Assembly (NCBI GenBank): GCA_040429635.1
Contig: CP158972.1
Location: 2,676,001 to 2,740,000, forward strand
Origin: Tamlana crocina
GTDB lineage: Bacteria; Bacteroidota; Bacteroidia; Flavobacteriales; Flavobacteriaceae
Direction: 5' to 3'
Length of the DNA: 64,000 nucleotides
Numbering within the stretch: position 1 is the first letter of the stretch; each line of letters opens with the position of its first letter. Positions 37,421 to 47,363 of the stretch are shown piece after piece. Position numbers and translations under genes: made by a program. The notes below the pieces were generated by a model, which worked only from the letters and a program-made list of their open reading frames with translations, ran no database searches and was not told where the DNA came from.

Positions 37421-38662
37421 CTATTTCTCAAAAATGTATGTTGATGGCGCCTCTTGTAAGGCTTTCCCATGGCCCACAGGTGCAAAAACAAAACCCGCCC
37501 AACGCCCACGGGTCCATTCATTACCATCTGTAGCCACATGGACTTCAACGGTAATTTTATCGCCCGTTTTAAGCTTTACATTGTTCCAAAAACCATTGAA
37601 TGCTTTTCCTTCTTCCCAAAGCATATGGGTTAAGGGCGGCTTATAAGTTCCTAACTCTTTGTTATTAATTAAAATGCGAAACGTTGAACGCCCATCGTTT
37701 TCACCAACACCAACAAAAATGACATCATATTTACCGCTTTCAAAATCAAAGGTTTTTGATGTCCTTGCCTGTTTGTATTTCTCTGGATTTATTGCCAACC
37801 AATTTTTACCGTTCTTGTAAAAGTTGGTTCCATCAATAGGAAACTCCTGTGAAGCTATAAATTTGTTTTCCGGAAGTTTTCGGGCAATGGTATTAAAATA
37901 TGATAGTTCCGTTTTGGAATTATACGAACTAGGCAAGCTGCCTTCAGCCAATGCCATATTTGGCCCCTTATCAATAGGAACATAATTAACATTGGAGGTT
38001 AACACAAACTTATCGAACTCAAATCCATCTTCCCGCATGCTAAATTGCACATCATGAATACCGGGCTCTGGGACATCTAAATAAATCGCATATGGCACAC
38101 CACAGTGCTCTTCTTTGGTACGTTGCTTGCTTTCCCACATCCAATATTTTTTCCCTTTACACCACTGCATGCGTTGCCCATGTTTTGGCCAAACCCCGTT
38201 AAGACCAACGTGAAGACCATTATCTTCACTCCCTGTGCTCATGGCGCGTACCCACACATAATAACGGCCTGGAGAATTGAATTTAATCTTATAGCTCACT
38301 ACTGCCATTTGACCGGGTTCATTGGAAAAATTTTCTCCCTGAACTAACTTATCGGAATGCGCTACCCGGGTATCTGGCAGTATTTCGATGTAGCTACTGT
38401 TACTGGCATTTAGATAATGATTAGCATCTTCGTCCCGCCCCACAACAGCTATACTGTCTTTTGTTGTTCGGTACCATTGCCTAATTTCGGCATGGGTTTG
38501 TTGGTAAAAATACTCTGCTTCAACAGCTACAAGTCCATTTTTTTCTTCAAAAACAAGGTCTTGGGAAACTATGGGTTGGTTTAAATTAAATGTTTGCGCA
38601 TTCAACATTAAACCTAACCATGGTAACAACAATAGTAAAGCAGCACCTTTTCTTTCTTTCAT
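37421..38662 (-). CDS. Exported beta-sandwich protein, GH115 C-terminal-like binding modules
   Basis: This 413-residue secreted protein has a signal ending LMLNAQ. Two beta-sandwich regions are seen: the first (about 35-235) has GLVAVEAEYFYQQTH, YIEILPDT, PGRYYVWVRAMSTG, DNGLHVGLNGVWPKHGQRM and FSMREDGFEFDKFVLTS, the pattern of GH115 C-terminal/malectin-like carbohydrate-binding domains. The second (about 290-413) has YDVIFVGVGENDGRSTFRI. No catalytic domain is visible. It lies 7 bases after the GH3 gene and 26 bases before the nucleoside-hydrolase-like gene, so it is likely a binding partner or non-catalytic helper for sulfated glycan fragments. Confidence 0.72.
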   Translation of the reverse strand: MKERKGAALLLLLPWLGLMLNAQTFNLNQPIVSQDLVFEEKNGLVAVEAEYFYQQTHAEIRQWYRTTKDSIAVVGRDEDANHYLNASNSSYIEILPDTRVAHSDKLVQGENFSNEPGQMAVVSYKIKFNSPGRYYVWVRAMSTGSEDNGLHVGLNGVWPKHGQRMQWCKGKKYWMWESKQRTKEEHCGVPYAIYLDVPEPGIHDVQFSMREDGFEFDKFVLTSNVNYVPIDKGPNMALAEGSLPSSYNSKTELSYFNTIARKLPENKFIASQEFPIDGTNFYKNGKNWLAINPEKYKQARTSKTFDFESGKYDVIFVGVGENDGRSTFRILINNKELGTYKPPLTHMLWEEGKAFNGFWNNVKLKTGDKITVEVHVATDGNEWTRGRWAGFVFAPVGHGKALQEAPSTYIFEK

Positions 38663-38669
38663 GAGGTTG

Positions 38670-40844
38670 TTATTTTACAGTCAACAAAACTGTTTTTAAA
38701 TCCTCTGCTTTAGAAGACGCCCCAACCGATATTGTAAAAGTTCCTGGTTCAACGACCTTCTTCATATCTTGGTTCAAGATATTTAGCTCATCAAAACCTA
38801 ATTTAAATCTAACCGTTTTTGTTTCACCGGGCTTTAATGTAATGCGTTCAAAGCCTTTTAACAGTTTGAGATAGCGGCCTACTGAAGCAAAATCGTCACG
38901 TACGTACATTTGTACAACCTCATCGCCTTCTACTTCTCCTGTATTGGTCACTTCAATTGAAACCGTTGTTGCTTCGCCAGCATTGATAACAGCATTTTCA
39001 AGCGTCGGTTCACCGTATTGAAAAGAGGTGTAGCTTAAGCCATAGCCAAATGGAAACAAAGGTGATTTATCACTAAATCGGTATTGCCCTTTTCCAGACC
39101 CAATAAAGTCCGGACGCTCCAAATACGTTACAGGCACTTGGCCTACATCGCGAGGAAAAGACATGGTTAGTTTACCACCCGGATTCACATCGCCAAAAAG
39201 TACATTGGCAACCGCATCGCCAGCTCTCATGCCTCCATACCACGTTTCAAGTACTGATGGTATCTTTTCAGCGATATAATTTATGCTCAATGGGCGACCA
39301 TTAATTAAAACCACAATTACAGGTTTTCCTGTTTTATGAATGGCTTCCACCAACTCATTTTGGACACCGTATAAATCAAGATCGGCACGATCGCCACCTT
39401 CTCCACAAGTTTTATGAGAACTACCCACGACTAAAACAACAGCATCCGATTTTTTTGCTGCAGATATAGCCTCAGGAAATCCTTCTTTTGAAAAACTATC
39501 GATATCACAGCCTTTGGCGTAGTTTATCTTTACGTTATCGCCCACTTTTTTCTTTAATCCATCTAATACCGAAACATAATATGGTGGCAATCCAGAATAA
39601 CCTCCTAATAGTTTATAGGTTCCTTTTTCAGGTCTTTCTTCGTGGGCGTTGGGCCCAATAACGGCCAAAGATTTTATTTTTGATACATCAAGCGGTAAGA
39701 GATTGTTATCATTCTTTAACATGATAATAGATTTTTCTGCAATTTCCAATGCAAACTCACGATGTTCATCGTTACCAGCTTCTACAGTTTCCGTGTCAAT
39801 CTCTTTAGGCTCTATATCGAATAGGCCTAATTTATATTTCGCGGTTAAGTTACGTGATACGGCTTTGTCTATGTATTTTACCAATGAAGGGTCTTGCATT
39901 ACGGTATCCTTCAAAATATTGGTATGATACGTTGCCAGATCAACGTTTTTCCCAATTACTAAGTCCATATCAACCCCTGCTTTTAATCCTAAGATAGCGG
40001 CTTCAGTTCTGTTTTCAGCAATAAAATGCATGGTTTCCAGTCTGCCAACATCGTTATTATCAGAAACTATAAAACCATCAAAACCTAGCTCGTCTCTTAA
40101 AATATCCTTTAACAACCAGGTATTCATATGACAAGGCACGCCGTTAAAATCTTGATGACCTGGCATCACACAGCCTACGCCTGCTTCCTTTACTGCGGCC
40201 TCGAATGGAGGAAGGTAAACCTCTCGTAAGCGACGCTCAGACATATCGCTGAACCCGCCATTTATACCACGACGGTTTTCGGGGTATCCAACAAAATGTT
40301 TTGCCGTTGCAATAACATGATTTTCATCAAATTGTTCCTCTCCTGTACCCTGCAATCCTTCAATAAAGGCTACCCCCATTCGCGAAACCAAATAAGGGTC
40401 CTCTCCATAAGATTCTTCAACACGACCATAACGCGCATCTCCTGCGTAAACATCTAAATTAGGAGAGTAACAATGGGTAACCCCTAAAGCGCGAGCCTCC
40501 AGTGCTGTTTGAGACGCCATTTTTTTTATGAGCTCAGGCTCCCAAGTTGAAGCACAAGCTACCGCTTGTGGATAAACTGTTGTATTACCATAATAATCAA
40601 GAACAAGCCATAAGCCGTGCAATGCTTCACCGTATTTCATAACAGGAATACCCAATCGCTCATTGGCAGGAGCATCTTGCGTCATTTCGGCAATTTTCTC
40701 CTCTAAGGTCATTTGGCTTAATAATGCAGCTACCTTTTTTTCTATCTCTGCCTCTTTTTTTGTTTTTAATTGTTCGCTATCTGTTTGTGCATAAACATTT
40801 ATCAATGCAGCAAACATCAAACCGGCTAACCATAACTTTTTCAT
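38670..40844 (-). CDS. GH3 glycosidase, beta-glucosidase/xylosidase-like
   Basis: This 724-residue exported enzyme has a signal ending NVYAQ, an N-terminal (beta/alpha)8 barrel with ATAKHFVGYPENRRG, nucleophile Asp262 in GFDGFIVSDNNDVG, and an alpha/beta sandwich with a likely acid/base Glu in KTCGEGGDRADLDLYG. A C-terminal FnIII-like domain follows (VQMYVRDDFASVGRY). The length is normal. In the ulvan setting a beta-xylosidase role is the best guess, since GH3 xylosidase activity is reported for the F. agariphila PUL; beta-glucosidase is the alternative. The gene lies directly after GH5 (17 bases). Confidence 0.9.
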   Translation of the reverse strand: MKKLWLAGLMFAALINVYAQTDSEQLKTKKEAEIEKKVAALLSQMTLEEKIAEMTQDAPANERLGIPVMKYGEALHGLWLVLDYYGNTTVYPQAVACASTWEPELIKKMASQTALEARALGVTHCYSPNLDVYAGDARYGRVEESYGEDPYLVSRMGVAFIEGLQGTGEEQFDENHVIATAKHFVGYPENRRGINGGFSDMSERRLREVYLPPFEAAVKEAGVGCVMPGHQDFNGVPCHMNTWLLKDILRDELGFDGFIVSDNNDVGRLETMHFIAENRTEAAILGLKAGVDMDLVIGKNVDLATYHTNILKDTVMQDPSLVKYIDKAVSRNLTAKYKLGLFDIEPKEIDTETVEAGNDEHREFALEIAEKSIIMLKNDNNLLPLDVSKIKSLAVIGPNAHEERPEKGTYKLLGGYSGLPPYYVSVLDGLKKKVGDNVKINYAKGCDIDSFSKEGFPEAISAAKKSDAVVLVVGSSHKTCGEGGDRADLDLYGVQNELVEAIHKTGKPVIVVLINGRPLSINYIAEKIPSVLETWYGGMRAGDAVANVLFGDVNPGGKLTMSFPRDVGQVPVTYLERPDFIGSGKGQYRFSDKSPLFPFGYGLSYTSFQYGEPTLENAVINAGEATTVSIEVTNTGEVEGDEVVQMYVRDDFASVGRYLKLLKGFERITLKPGETKTVRFKLGFDELNILNQDMKKVVEPGTFTISVGASSKAEDLKTVLLTVK

Positions 40845-40861
40845 TGGACTTTATATATTAA

Positions 40862-42268
40862 TTATTCAAAATTTCGAATTCCAGGAACTATTTTTACTTG
40901 TAAGTTGGCCTTATCCTGAGGCCACTTTAGAACTGTTAATTTTTGGGTATGAACATCCCAAATAAAATCTGTTGGACTTGCGTTTTCAGGACATTTATAG
41001 GTTTCTAAACCTACATTTTTCAATGGGTTATAGTACAACACCAAATCATCGTTTACAATAACCGAAAAACCATCCGGATAATGCCTGTTGGCTCCCACGA
41101 AAATAGTAGACGCTCCTTTGCTATTATCGGTTTCAACATTCAAGTTTAGTGTTCGAGTGGCATGATTGAACATAAAATTTTCTATCGTTCCGGCTATAAC
41201 CTGCGGGTATGGTCTAGCAATAACATCGGTTATATACTTACGTTCTACCGTTCCAGCATCAGTACTATCACTAAAAATAGCCCAAGTAGAAGGACCGCCC
41301 GGGAGGAAGTTTTGCATACTTCGATTTCCCAAAAACCATGCCTTTATTGACCCTACACCCATTTGGTCGAAAACCTCTGCCGTTTTAATGTAGAGTTCTC
41401 TGTATTTTAATTGCCCCAACCTACCACTAATTAAAGTATCTGTTTTTGCAAATGTAGGAAAGCCCCATTCGCCTATAAGTATTGGAGCATTTAACAAATC
41501 AGACTCTTTATCGAACCGATCCATTACAGGTTTTACTAAATCTATGTTATCTTGATATATATGGGGAGCAAAAATCACATTTTCACGTTTTATAGGAGCA
41601 GTAATTTCGGCATACTGGTTATTATCAATGGCTTCGCCTTTATTCATAAATATAGATTGGATGAGTATTTTTTTATTCGCATCAATCTTTTGGCTTTCAT
41701 CAATAATTTTTTGATACAACGGAATCAGGTATTTTTCGGTGAGTTTATTATATGAAATATCCATAGTAAGTTTTCGCGGTTCGTTCACCACATCATATCC
41801 TACCACAGCATTATTATTTGCATAGCGCTTCCAAATGACTTTCCAAGCATCAATATAGGTATCATACTCGTTATTTTTATTCAACCAAAACTCCTCCCAT
41901 ACAAATTTTTTGATACCATAAACCGTCATTTTGAAAACAGTTTTTATACCATGATTTCTCCCTAAAGCAACAAGGGTATCTAGTTTTTTTAAATAATTGG
42001 GCTCTAGCTTTCCTCCTGGAAATTCACTGAGTTTACCAAGTTCTAAACGTATAACTTGATAGTTCGCCCCCATTCTAACCATACGGGCATAGTCGTCGCT
42101 ATTAAAAAACACTTCACCTTTATGGTCGTTAGTATTAACCACGAAGCCCCTAGGTATTATATGCCTACCTTGCCCATCCCTTAAACCATGCTTAATCTGG
42201 GCTTTTAAGGCCAACGGCAAGATAAAGGCTATAATTACAAACTTTATAACTTGTTTTTTTAGGATCAT
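40862..42268 (-). CDS. GH5 glycoside hydrolase
   Basis: This 468-residue exported enzyme has a signal ending LALKAQ. The start GLRDGQGRHIIPRGFVVNTN is typical of GH5 subfamilies with an endoglycoceramidase or beta-glycosidase character. Acid/base Glu163 is in DVVNEPRKL and nucleophile Glu267 in ILIGEWGFP. A C-terminal beta domain follows (GTIENFMFNHATRTLNLNVE). It follows SusD across a hairpin (42303-42336). The substrate is unclear: ulvan backbone has no standard GH5 target, so it may remove a side-chain or act on a linked glucan, xylan or galactan. Family is certain; the role in the locus is open. Confidence 0.85.
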   Translation of the reverse strand: MILKKQVIKFVIIAFILPLALKAQIKHGLRDGQGRHIIPRGFVVNTNDHKGEVFFNSDDYARMVRMGANYQVIRLELGKLSEFPGGKLEPNYLKKLDTLVALGRNHGIKTVFKMTVYGIKKFVWEEFWLNKNNEYDTYIDAWKVIWKRYANNNAVVGYDVVNEPRKLTMDISYNKLTEKYLIPLYQKIIDESQKIDANKKILIQSIFMNKGEAIDNNQYAEITAPIKRENVIFAPHIYQDNIDLVKPVMDRFDKESDLLNAPILIGEWGFPTFAKTDTLISGRLGQLKYRELYIKTAEVFDQMGVGSIKAWFLGNRSMQNFLPGGPSTWAIFSDSTDAGTVERKYITDVIARPYPQVIAGTIENFMFNHATRTLNLNVETDNSKGASTIFVGANRHYPDGFSVIVNDDLVLYYNPLKNVGLETYKCPENASPTDFIWDVHTQKLTVLKWPQDKANLQVKIVPGIRNFE

Positions 42269-42302
42269 TTAACAGGTAAAAACTTTATTATATGTAATAA
42301 GC

Positions 42303-42336
42303 ATTAAGGCCGAAATAAAATTATTTCGACCTTAAT
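42303..42336. terminator. Hairpin between SusD and GH5, attenuator candidate
   Basis: ATTAAGGcCGAAATAA pairs with TTATTTCGaCCTTAAT with one non-canonical position and a 2-base loop. There is no clean T tract at once on the minus strand, so it may act as a transcript-processing or partial-termination site that keeps SusC/SusD mRNA above the downstream enzyme genes. It could also be a simple terminator. Confidence 0.5.
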
Positions 42337-42363
42337 ACAAGTAACTGACTTTAACAAACACTA

Positions 42364-43962
42364 TTATCTATATCCGTTATTGGTTGGATCCGATTCCAAT
42401 AATGCTGGATTATTTATAATTTCTTGCAATGGAATTGGCAATTTAACATGCCAAGGTTGAATATTGTTTGCTGGGTCCCAGAAACGATATTCTAAATTTT
42501 CCACTACATCAAACAAAATACCCCATCGAATTAAATCATATCTTCTCCAAGCCTCACCAGCTAATTCCCATTTACGCTCGTCATAGATTGCTTCTCTAAA
42601 TTGTTGCTGACTTAAGCCTAAAATTGCTTCAGCTTCTGGAACGGTAGCATAAGCACGTTCTCTAATTTGCCTAATATACTCGAAAGCATCATTTGGATTA
42701 CCACCAGGACGCTCATTCTCACATTCAGCAGCCATCAAATGCACATCAGCCATACGGAATACTAATCGGTTGTCAGAATGGTTGAAACGTGGTGACGTTG
42801 CCAAGTTCAAATTCATAAACTTTGGCATATAGGTATGATTTAGTTGAATACCTTCATACATATCATTAACATTTAGAGGCCTTCTTAAATCATTCATAGG
42901 AAACTTTTCAGCAAAATCTTTTGATGCTATTTGTAAACCAGTACCATTAAACGACTCTCCATTAGCAGCTAAAGCAGCCTTCAAAGGTTCTAAATCTTCA
43001 GCATTTTTAGGTTCATCCCTTAAACGCGGATTAAACATACTTGGTCTCCAGTTTCCATTGGAATCTCTTGCAAAATTAGGTAAGTTCCCATCAGCATCTT
43101 GAACACCAAGTTCGAACTGGCCTATAATGTCTTTGGCAAAATCTAACGACCAAATAATTTCTGCATTATATTCATTATTTGGGTCAAAAACCTCAGCATA
43201 AGTTGGTAGTAATGCATGTGGCGATTGATTAATAATCTCTAGACATTTATCCAGACCTTCTTGCCATTTTTGCTGCTGCATAAGAATTTTTGCCTCAATT
43301 AATGCAGCGGCCCACTTTGAAGCTCTTCCAGCAGCATCACCAGTATATTCATCTTTTAGATTTGCTTGTGCAAATTCTAAATCATCTAAGATACCTTCTA
43401 TTATTATTGCTTCATCTGTTCTTCCTAAGACAACAGCTTCTTCAAGTGCAAGTTCTTCAGTATAATATGGTGCATCACCCCAAAGGTTAGTAATATGCCA
43501 ATAACATAATGCTCTAACAAATCTAGCATCTGCAATAAAATCTGTTTTATCTTCTTCTGAAATCACCTCATTAACAGAAACTCTATTAATTAAAATATTT
43601 ACATTTTTTATTACTCTATATAAATCTTTCCAAGTGTCAGATACACTCATTTTTTGAGTGGATACATCTGCTGATGCTTCGGTAAGGGAATAGTTTCCCA
43701 TTGGTTCAAAGAAACCAGCTTGTCTATTAGGCTCTATAATATCGGCTCCGTTATCATAAAATACATCTAATCCAACTTGTCCGTAAATAGAATTATTCTT
43801 TAAAATAGCATAATATCCTGTTCTAAATGCCTCAACCTCACTTTTAGATGCTAAAAATGTATCTGATAAGATAATGGCTCTCGGGTCTTCTTCTAAAAAC
43901 TTCTCACATGAAAAACATGAGATAATCATGAAGATGTATAAAAATATATTCTTTGTTTTCAT
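42364..43962 (-). CDS. SusD/RagB-type surface glycan-binding lipoprotein
   Basis: This 532-residue lipoprotein (FSCEKFLEEDPR) has the SusD family pattern: YYAILKNNSIYGQV, DARFVRALCYWHITNLWGDA, IEGILDDLEFAQANL, the tetratricopeptide helices, and the conserved ending RQIRERAYATVP, IYDERKWELAGEAWRRYDLI and LPIPLQEIINNP. It caps the SusC barrel and captures ulvan oligomers. It starts 12 bases after SusC in the same operon. It is the only SusD in the window, so it most likely serves the whole cluster. The N-terminal EEDPR after the cysteine is similar to other flavobacterial surface lipoproteins. Confidence 0.96.
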   Translation of the reverse strand: MKTKNIFLYIFMIISCFSCEKFLEEDPRAIILSDTFLASKSEVEAFRTGYYAILKNNSIYGQVGLDVFYDNGADIIEPNRQAGFFEPMGNYSLTEASADVSTQKMSVSDTWKDLYRVIKNVNILINRVSVNEVISEEDKTDFIADARFVRALCYWHITNLWGDAPYYTEELALEEAVVLGRTDEAIIIEGILDDLEFAQANLKDEYTGDAAGRASKWAAALIEAKILMQQQKWQEGLDKCLEIINQSPHALLPTYAEVFDPNNEYNAEIIWSLDFAKDIIGQFELGVQDADGNLPNFARDSNGNWRPSMFNPRLRDEPKNAEDLEPLKAALAANGESFNGTGLQIASKDFAEKFPMNDLRRPLNVNDMYEGIQLNHTYMPKFMNLNLATSPRFNHSDNRLVFRMADVHLMAAECENERPGGNPNDAFEYIRQIRERAYATVPEAEAILGLSQQQFREAIYDERKWELAGEAWRRYDLIRWGILFDVVENLEYRFWDPANNIQPWHVKLPIPLQEIINNPALLESDPTNNGYR

Positions 43963-43974
43963 ATCTATTTTTTT

Positions 43975-46900
43975 TTAAAATGTTACGTTAAGGCCAAGTG
44001 TTATAACACGTGGGTTTGGATATGAACCATTATGATACCCTTGGGCTATATTACCAATTCCATCTCTCCCAAACCTACTGGCTTCGGGATCAATCAATCT
44101 AAAATCAGAGAATAATAATAAATTATTTCCTGAAAAATAAATAGAGGCATTCTTAATCCCATCTAATCCCCAATCTTTAACCGGTACATTGTAAGCTAAC
44201 CTTAATGTTTTAAGACGTATGTGCGAACCATCTTCCACGTATTCAGAGTTTGGAGGTGTACCTGTTACAGTATCTTGTCCAGCTCTTGGAATATCAGATG
44301 TTTCATTAACACCTTCTATCCAGCGGTCAGCTAAATCAGCATATTTAGTGGTTTCGCCTCGGTTAAAATAATTATTACGCATGGTTAAATTGAATACTTC
44401 ATTTCCTGTAGTTCCTTGAAAGTAAAATGATAAATCCCAATTTTTGTAAGAAAAATTGTTTTCAAATCCAAATATTAAGTCTGGAGTTGGATCTCCTAGC
44501 ACCACATAATCATCTTGTGAAATTCTACCGTCTGGTACTCCATTTGGTCCACTTATATCTTCAAATCTTGCACCTCCCACAATGGCGTTATCAAGAAAAC
44601 CTGATGCATCAATTTCTTCTTGGCTTTTCCAAGTTCCTAAATATCTAACACCTGTATATACTGGAACAGGTTGACCAACGATTAAACGTGTATTACCAGA
44701 ACCTAAAATCTCATCAACGGTAACATCGATAAAATCTACATCTCCTAAATCTAATATTTTGTTTCTGTTAGCAGATAATGTTACTGTAGACCCCCAAGTA
44801 AAGTCTCCTTTATTTATGTTAGTTGAATTTATCAATAACTCCCAACCTTTATTCTCCAAAGATCCAATATTTTGTAATTGACTTGAGAAACCTGATTGTC
44901 TAGGAATTGTTACATCTAATAACAAATCTTCTGTTTTCTTATAATAATAATTTAGCTCTGTAAATACTTTCCCTCCAAAAAGTGAAGCTTCTAAAGCAAT
45001 ATCAAAAGAACTTGTGGTTTCCCATTTTAAATTAGGGTTGGCAGGTCTACCAATTGTTATTCCTGGTATTTCAGATCCTCCAAAAGTTGTATTAGCCTCT
45101 GTTAAGGCACTTAATGTTCTATACTCTTCAATGGCCTGATTACCAGATTTACCCCAACTTGCTCTTAATTTCAAATCTTGAAACACATTTTGATTTTGCA
45201 TAAAAGACTCTTCTGAAATTTTCCAAGCACCTGCTATAGAAGGATAAAACTCATATTTATTTCCTGGAGCAAAACGAGAACTACCATCTGTTCTACCTAC
45301 TAAAGTTAATAGGTATTTATCTTTAAAAGCGTAGTTTATCCTTCCGAAAAAAGAGGCAATTTGGAATCCACTAAAATCACTAGAAACTAGAGACCTAGCA
45401 GGATTAGAAAACCCTAAATTATTAAAACCAGTAGCATCACTATAAATACCTAAGGCTTCTGCAAAAGTTGTTTCTGTCTCTACTTTTTGAAAAGAAGCTC
45501 CAGCAAGTGTTGTTATACTATGATCTTCATTTACATCGAATTGGTACTGGATTGTATTTTCATTATTCCAACCATTAGTAGCTATTGTTTCTACACTTGC
45601 AAAACCTCCATTAAGTACATCTATTGCAAGATTACTTGGTGATTGACTGGAAAAAAATCTATTTTGCTTAGAATTGTTGATTTCTGGACTAAAAGTTGAA
45701 CGAATAATTAAATTCTCTATTGGGCTATACTCTAAGTATACTGTTGCTAACAAATTATTGCTATACGTCTCATTTGTATTCAAATCTATAGCAGCTAAAG
45801 GGTTATTAAATGGAGCTCCAACAACTTCATTAAATCCATTATAAGATCCATCATCATTAAATATAGGCTGTGAGGGAAGTGTACCAAAAGCATCTCCAAA
45901 ACCAACAACACCATTATCTTGCTTAATTCTAGAATAATTCACTCTAAAACCTGCCTTTATTTTTTCACTTAATTTATAGTCTAAATTAGACCTAAAAATA
46001 AATTTTTCAATACCAGAGCTTCTTATGATACCTTCTTGATTAAAATAACTCAAAGAATTATAGTAGTTTACGTTATCTGTTGCTCCTGAAATAGAAACAT
46101 CTGCACTATGTATTGGTGCAGTACGCATTAAAAGATCAAACCAATCATTATCTGGGTAAGTTGATGGATCGTTTGGAAACGGTTCTGTTACCCCTCTAAA
46201 TCTAGCACTTTCGTTAGTATACTCTATTTGCTCCCTCTGAGAAAGCATATCTGGTAATTCTGGAACGCTTTGTAAACTTGTGTAAAGATTTACACTTACT
46301 TCTGGCTTACCTGCTCCTGCACCTTTACCATTTTTAGTAGTTACCAACACCACACCATTTGCTCCTCTAGATCCATAGATGGCAATAGAAGAAGCATCCT
46401 TTAAGATTTCAATAGATTTGATATCATTACTATTAATGTTGTTTAAGTTAAAGTTAGTACCAACTACAATACCATCTATAACCCATAGCGGCTCATTACT
46501 ACCTGTTATGGAGTTTCCCCCTCTTACCCTTATAACTGTCCCAGCACCTGGAGCACCGTTTACTTGAGTCACCTGCACCCCAGAGGCCCTACCCTGTAAG
46601 GCTTGATCCACCCTAGAAACTGGCACAGCGGTTAAATCTTCTGAACTCACTGAAGACACCGACCCTGTTAAATCTGATTTTCGTTGCGTACCGTATCCAA
46701 TTACAACTACTTCATCAAGTTTATTGTCTTCAACTAAGGTAACGTTAATTTGTGTTTGGTTGCCCACGGTAACCTCTTTAGTAGAATACCCTACATAGGA
46801 AATGGACAACACAGCCTGAGGCCCTGCTTCAATGGTAAAGTTACCGTCAAAATCGGTTGTTGTACCCTTAGATGTTCCTTTAATAATTACAGCTGCTCCC

Positions 46901-47040
46901 GGCAATGGCTGCCCATCAGCAACAACTGTGCCCGATACGGTTTGAGCTTTTGCCATGGCTATACACGACATAATCAAAACCGCACACATCCAAGTTTTCA
47001 TGTAACCTGAAAGTGGTTCTAGTTTAGTTTTTAAATTCAT
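43975..47040 (-). CDS. SusC/RagA-type TonB-dependent outer-membrane receptor
   Basis: This 1021-residue receptor has a signal ending MAKAQ and a carboxypeptidase-D-like plug extension (TVSGTVVADGQPLPGAAVII, ISYVGYSTKEV). The SusC signature DEVVVIGYGTQRKSDLTGSV is followed by a plug with VRGGNSITGSNEPLWVIDG, KSIEILKDASSIAIYGSRG and ANGVVLVTTKNG. A long beta-barrel ends LGLNVTF, with the terminal aromatic residue typical of outer-membrane proteins. It imports oligomers with SusD using TonB energy. An AACAGGACA element lies 57 bases before its start. Length and motifs are normal. Confidence 0.97.
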   Translation of the reverse strand: MNLKTKLEPLSGYMKTWMCAVLIMSCIAMAKAQTVSGTVVADGQPLPGAAVIIKGTSKGTTTDFDGNFTIEAGPQAVLSISYVGYSTKEVTVGNQTQINVTLVEDNKLDEVVVIGYGTQRKSDLTGSVSSVSSEDLTAVPVSRVDQALQGRASGVQVTQVNGAPGAGTVIRVRGGNSITGSNEPLWVIDGIVVGTNFNLNNINSNDIKSIEILKDASSIAIYGSRGANGVVLVTTKNGKGAGAGKPEVSVNLYTSLQSVPELPDMLSQREQIEYTNESARFRGVTEPFPNDPSTYPDNDWFDLLMRTAPIHSADVSISGATDNVNYYNSLSYFNQEGIIRSSGIEKFIFRSNLDYKLSEKIKAGFRVNYSRIKQDNGVVGFGDAFGTLPSQPIFNDDGSYNGFNEVVGAPFNNPLAAIDLNTNETYSNNLLATVYLEYSPIENLIIRSTFSPEINNSKQNRFFSSQSPSNLAIDVLNGGFASVETIATNGWNNENTIQYQFDVNEDHSITTLAGASFQKVETETTFAEALGIYSDATGFNNLGFSNPARSLVSSDFSGFQIASFFGRINYAFKDKYLLTLVGRTDGSSRFAPGNKYEFYPSIAGAWKISEESFMQNQNVFQDLKLRASWGKSGNQAIEEYRTLSALTEANTTFGGSEIPGITIGRPANPNLKWETTSSFDIALEASLFGGKVFTELNYYYKKTEDLLLDVTIPRQSGFSSQLQNIGSLENKGWELLINSTNINKGDFTWGSTVTLSANRNKILDLGDVDFIDVTVDEILGSGNTRLIVGQPVPVYTGVRYLGTWKSQEEIDASGFLDNAIVGGARFEDISGPNGVPDGRISQDDYVVLGDPTPDLIFGFENNFSYKNWDLSFYFQGTTGNEVFNLTMRNNYFNRGETTKYADLADRWIEGVNETSDIPRAGQDTVTGTPPNSEYVEDGSHIRLKTLRLAYNVPVKDWGLDGIKNASIYFSGNNLLLFSDFRLIDPEASRFGRDGIGNIAQGYHNGSYPNPRVITLGLNVTF

Positions 47041-47097
47041 AAATATTTAGTTTGTTGATTTATATTTTTTAAATTTAAGGAGCGTAGTATACTTGCC

Positions 47098-47114
47098 TGT
47101 CCTGTTTTGTAGGG
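47098..47114 (-). promoter_or_regulatory. AACAGGACA-type upstream element (SusC)
   Basis: The minus strand reads CCCTACAAAACAGGACA, 57 bases before the SusC start. The flanking TGAACCCT at its outer edge has an inverted partner (TGAACCCT on the plus strand, 47168-47175) about 42 bases upstream, giving a dyad. This is the natural place for the PUL regulator to bind. A direct computation of the motif across the genome is needed to prove it. Confidence 0.6.
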
Positions 47115-47363
47115 TTCAGTTTATAAAAATGTGCTCAGCCAATAACCTAAACAAGAACAAGTTTAAGTGAACCCTAAAAGAAAAAACTGTATCTCATGGT
47201 AGCCTTAACTATTATTTAGGGTTAATTAAGGAATATATTCAACCAGTAAAACTGTGTAGGCTACCAAATCTAATTTCATGGTTGGTTTATCAGCTTTTTT
47301 ATTCATTTGAATTTTTGGGTAGTCAAGGTTGTTTTTCCATTTACTGACAACTGGTCAATACTG
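47115..47363. other. Intergenic region between sulfatase and SusC
   Basis: The 323 bases between the sulfatase stop and SusC start include the regulatory element above and its inverted half-site. The rest holds an inverted repeat (GGTAGCCT near 47198 with AGGCTACC near 47258) and a minus-strand open stretch (about 47232-47358, with NNLDYPKIQMNKKADK) that may be the tail of a lost gene. I recognise no complete gene. Confidence 0.4.
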
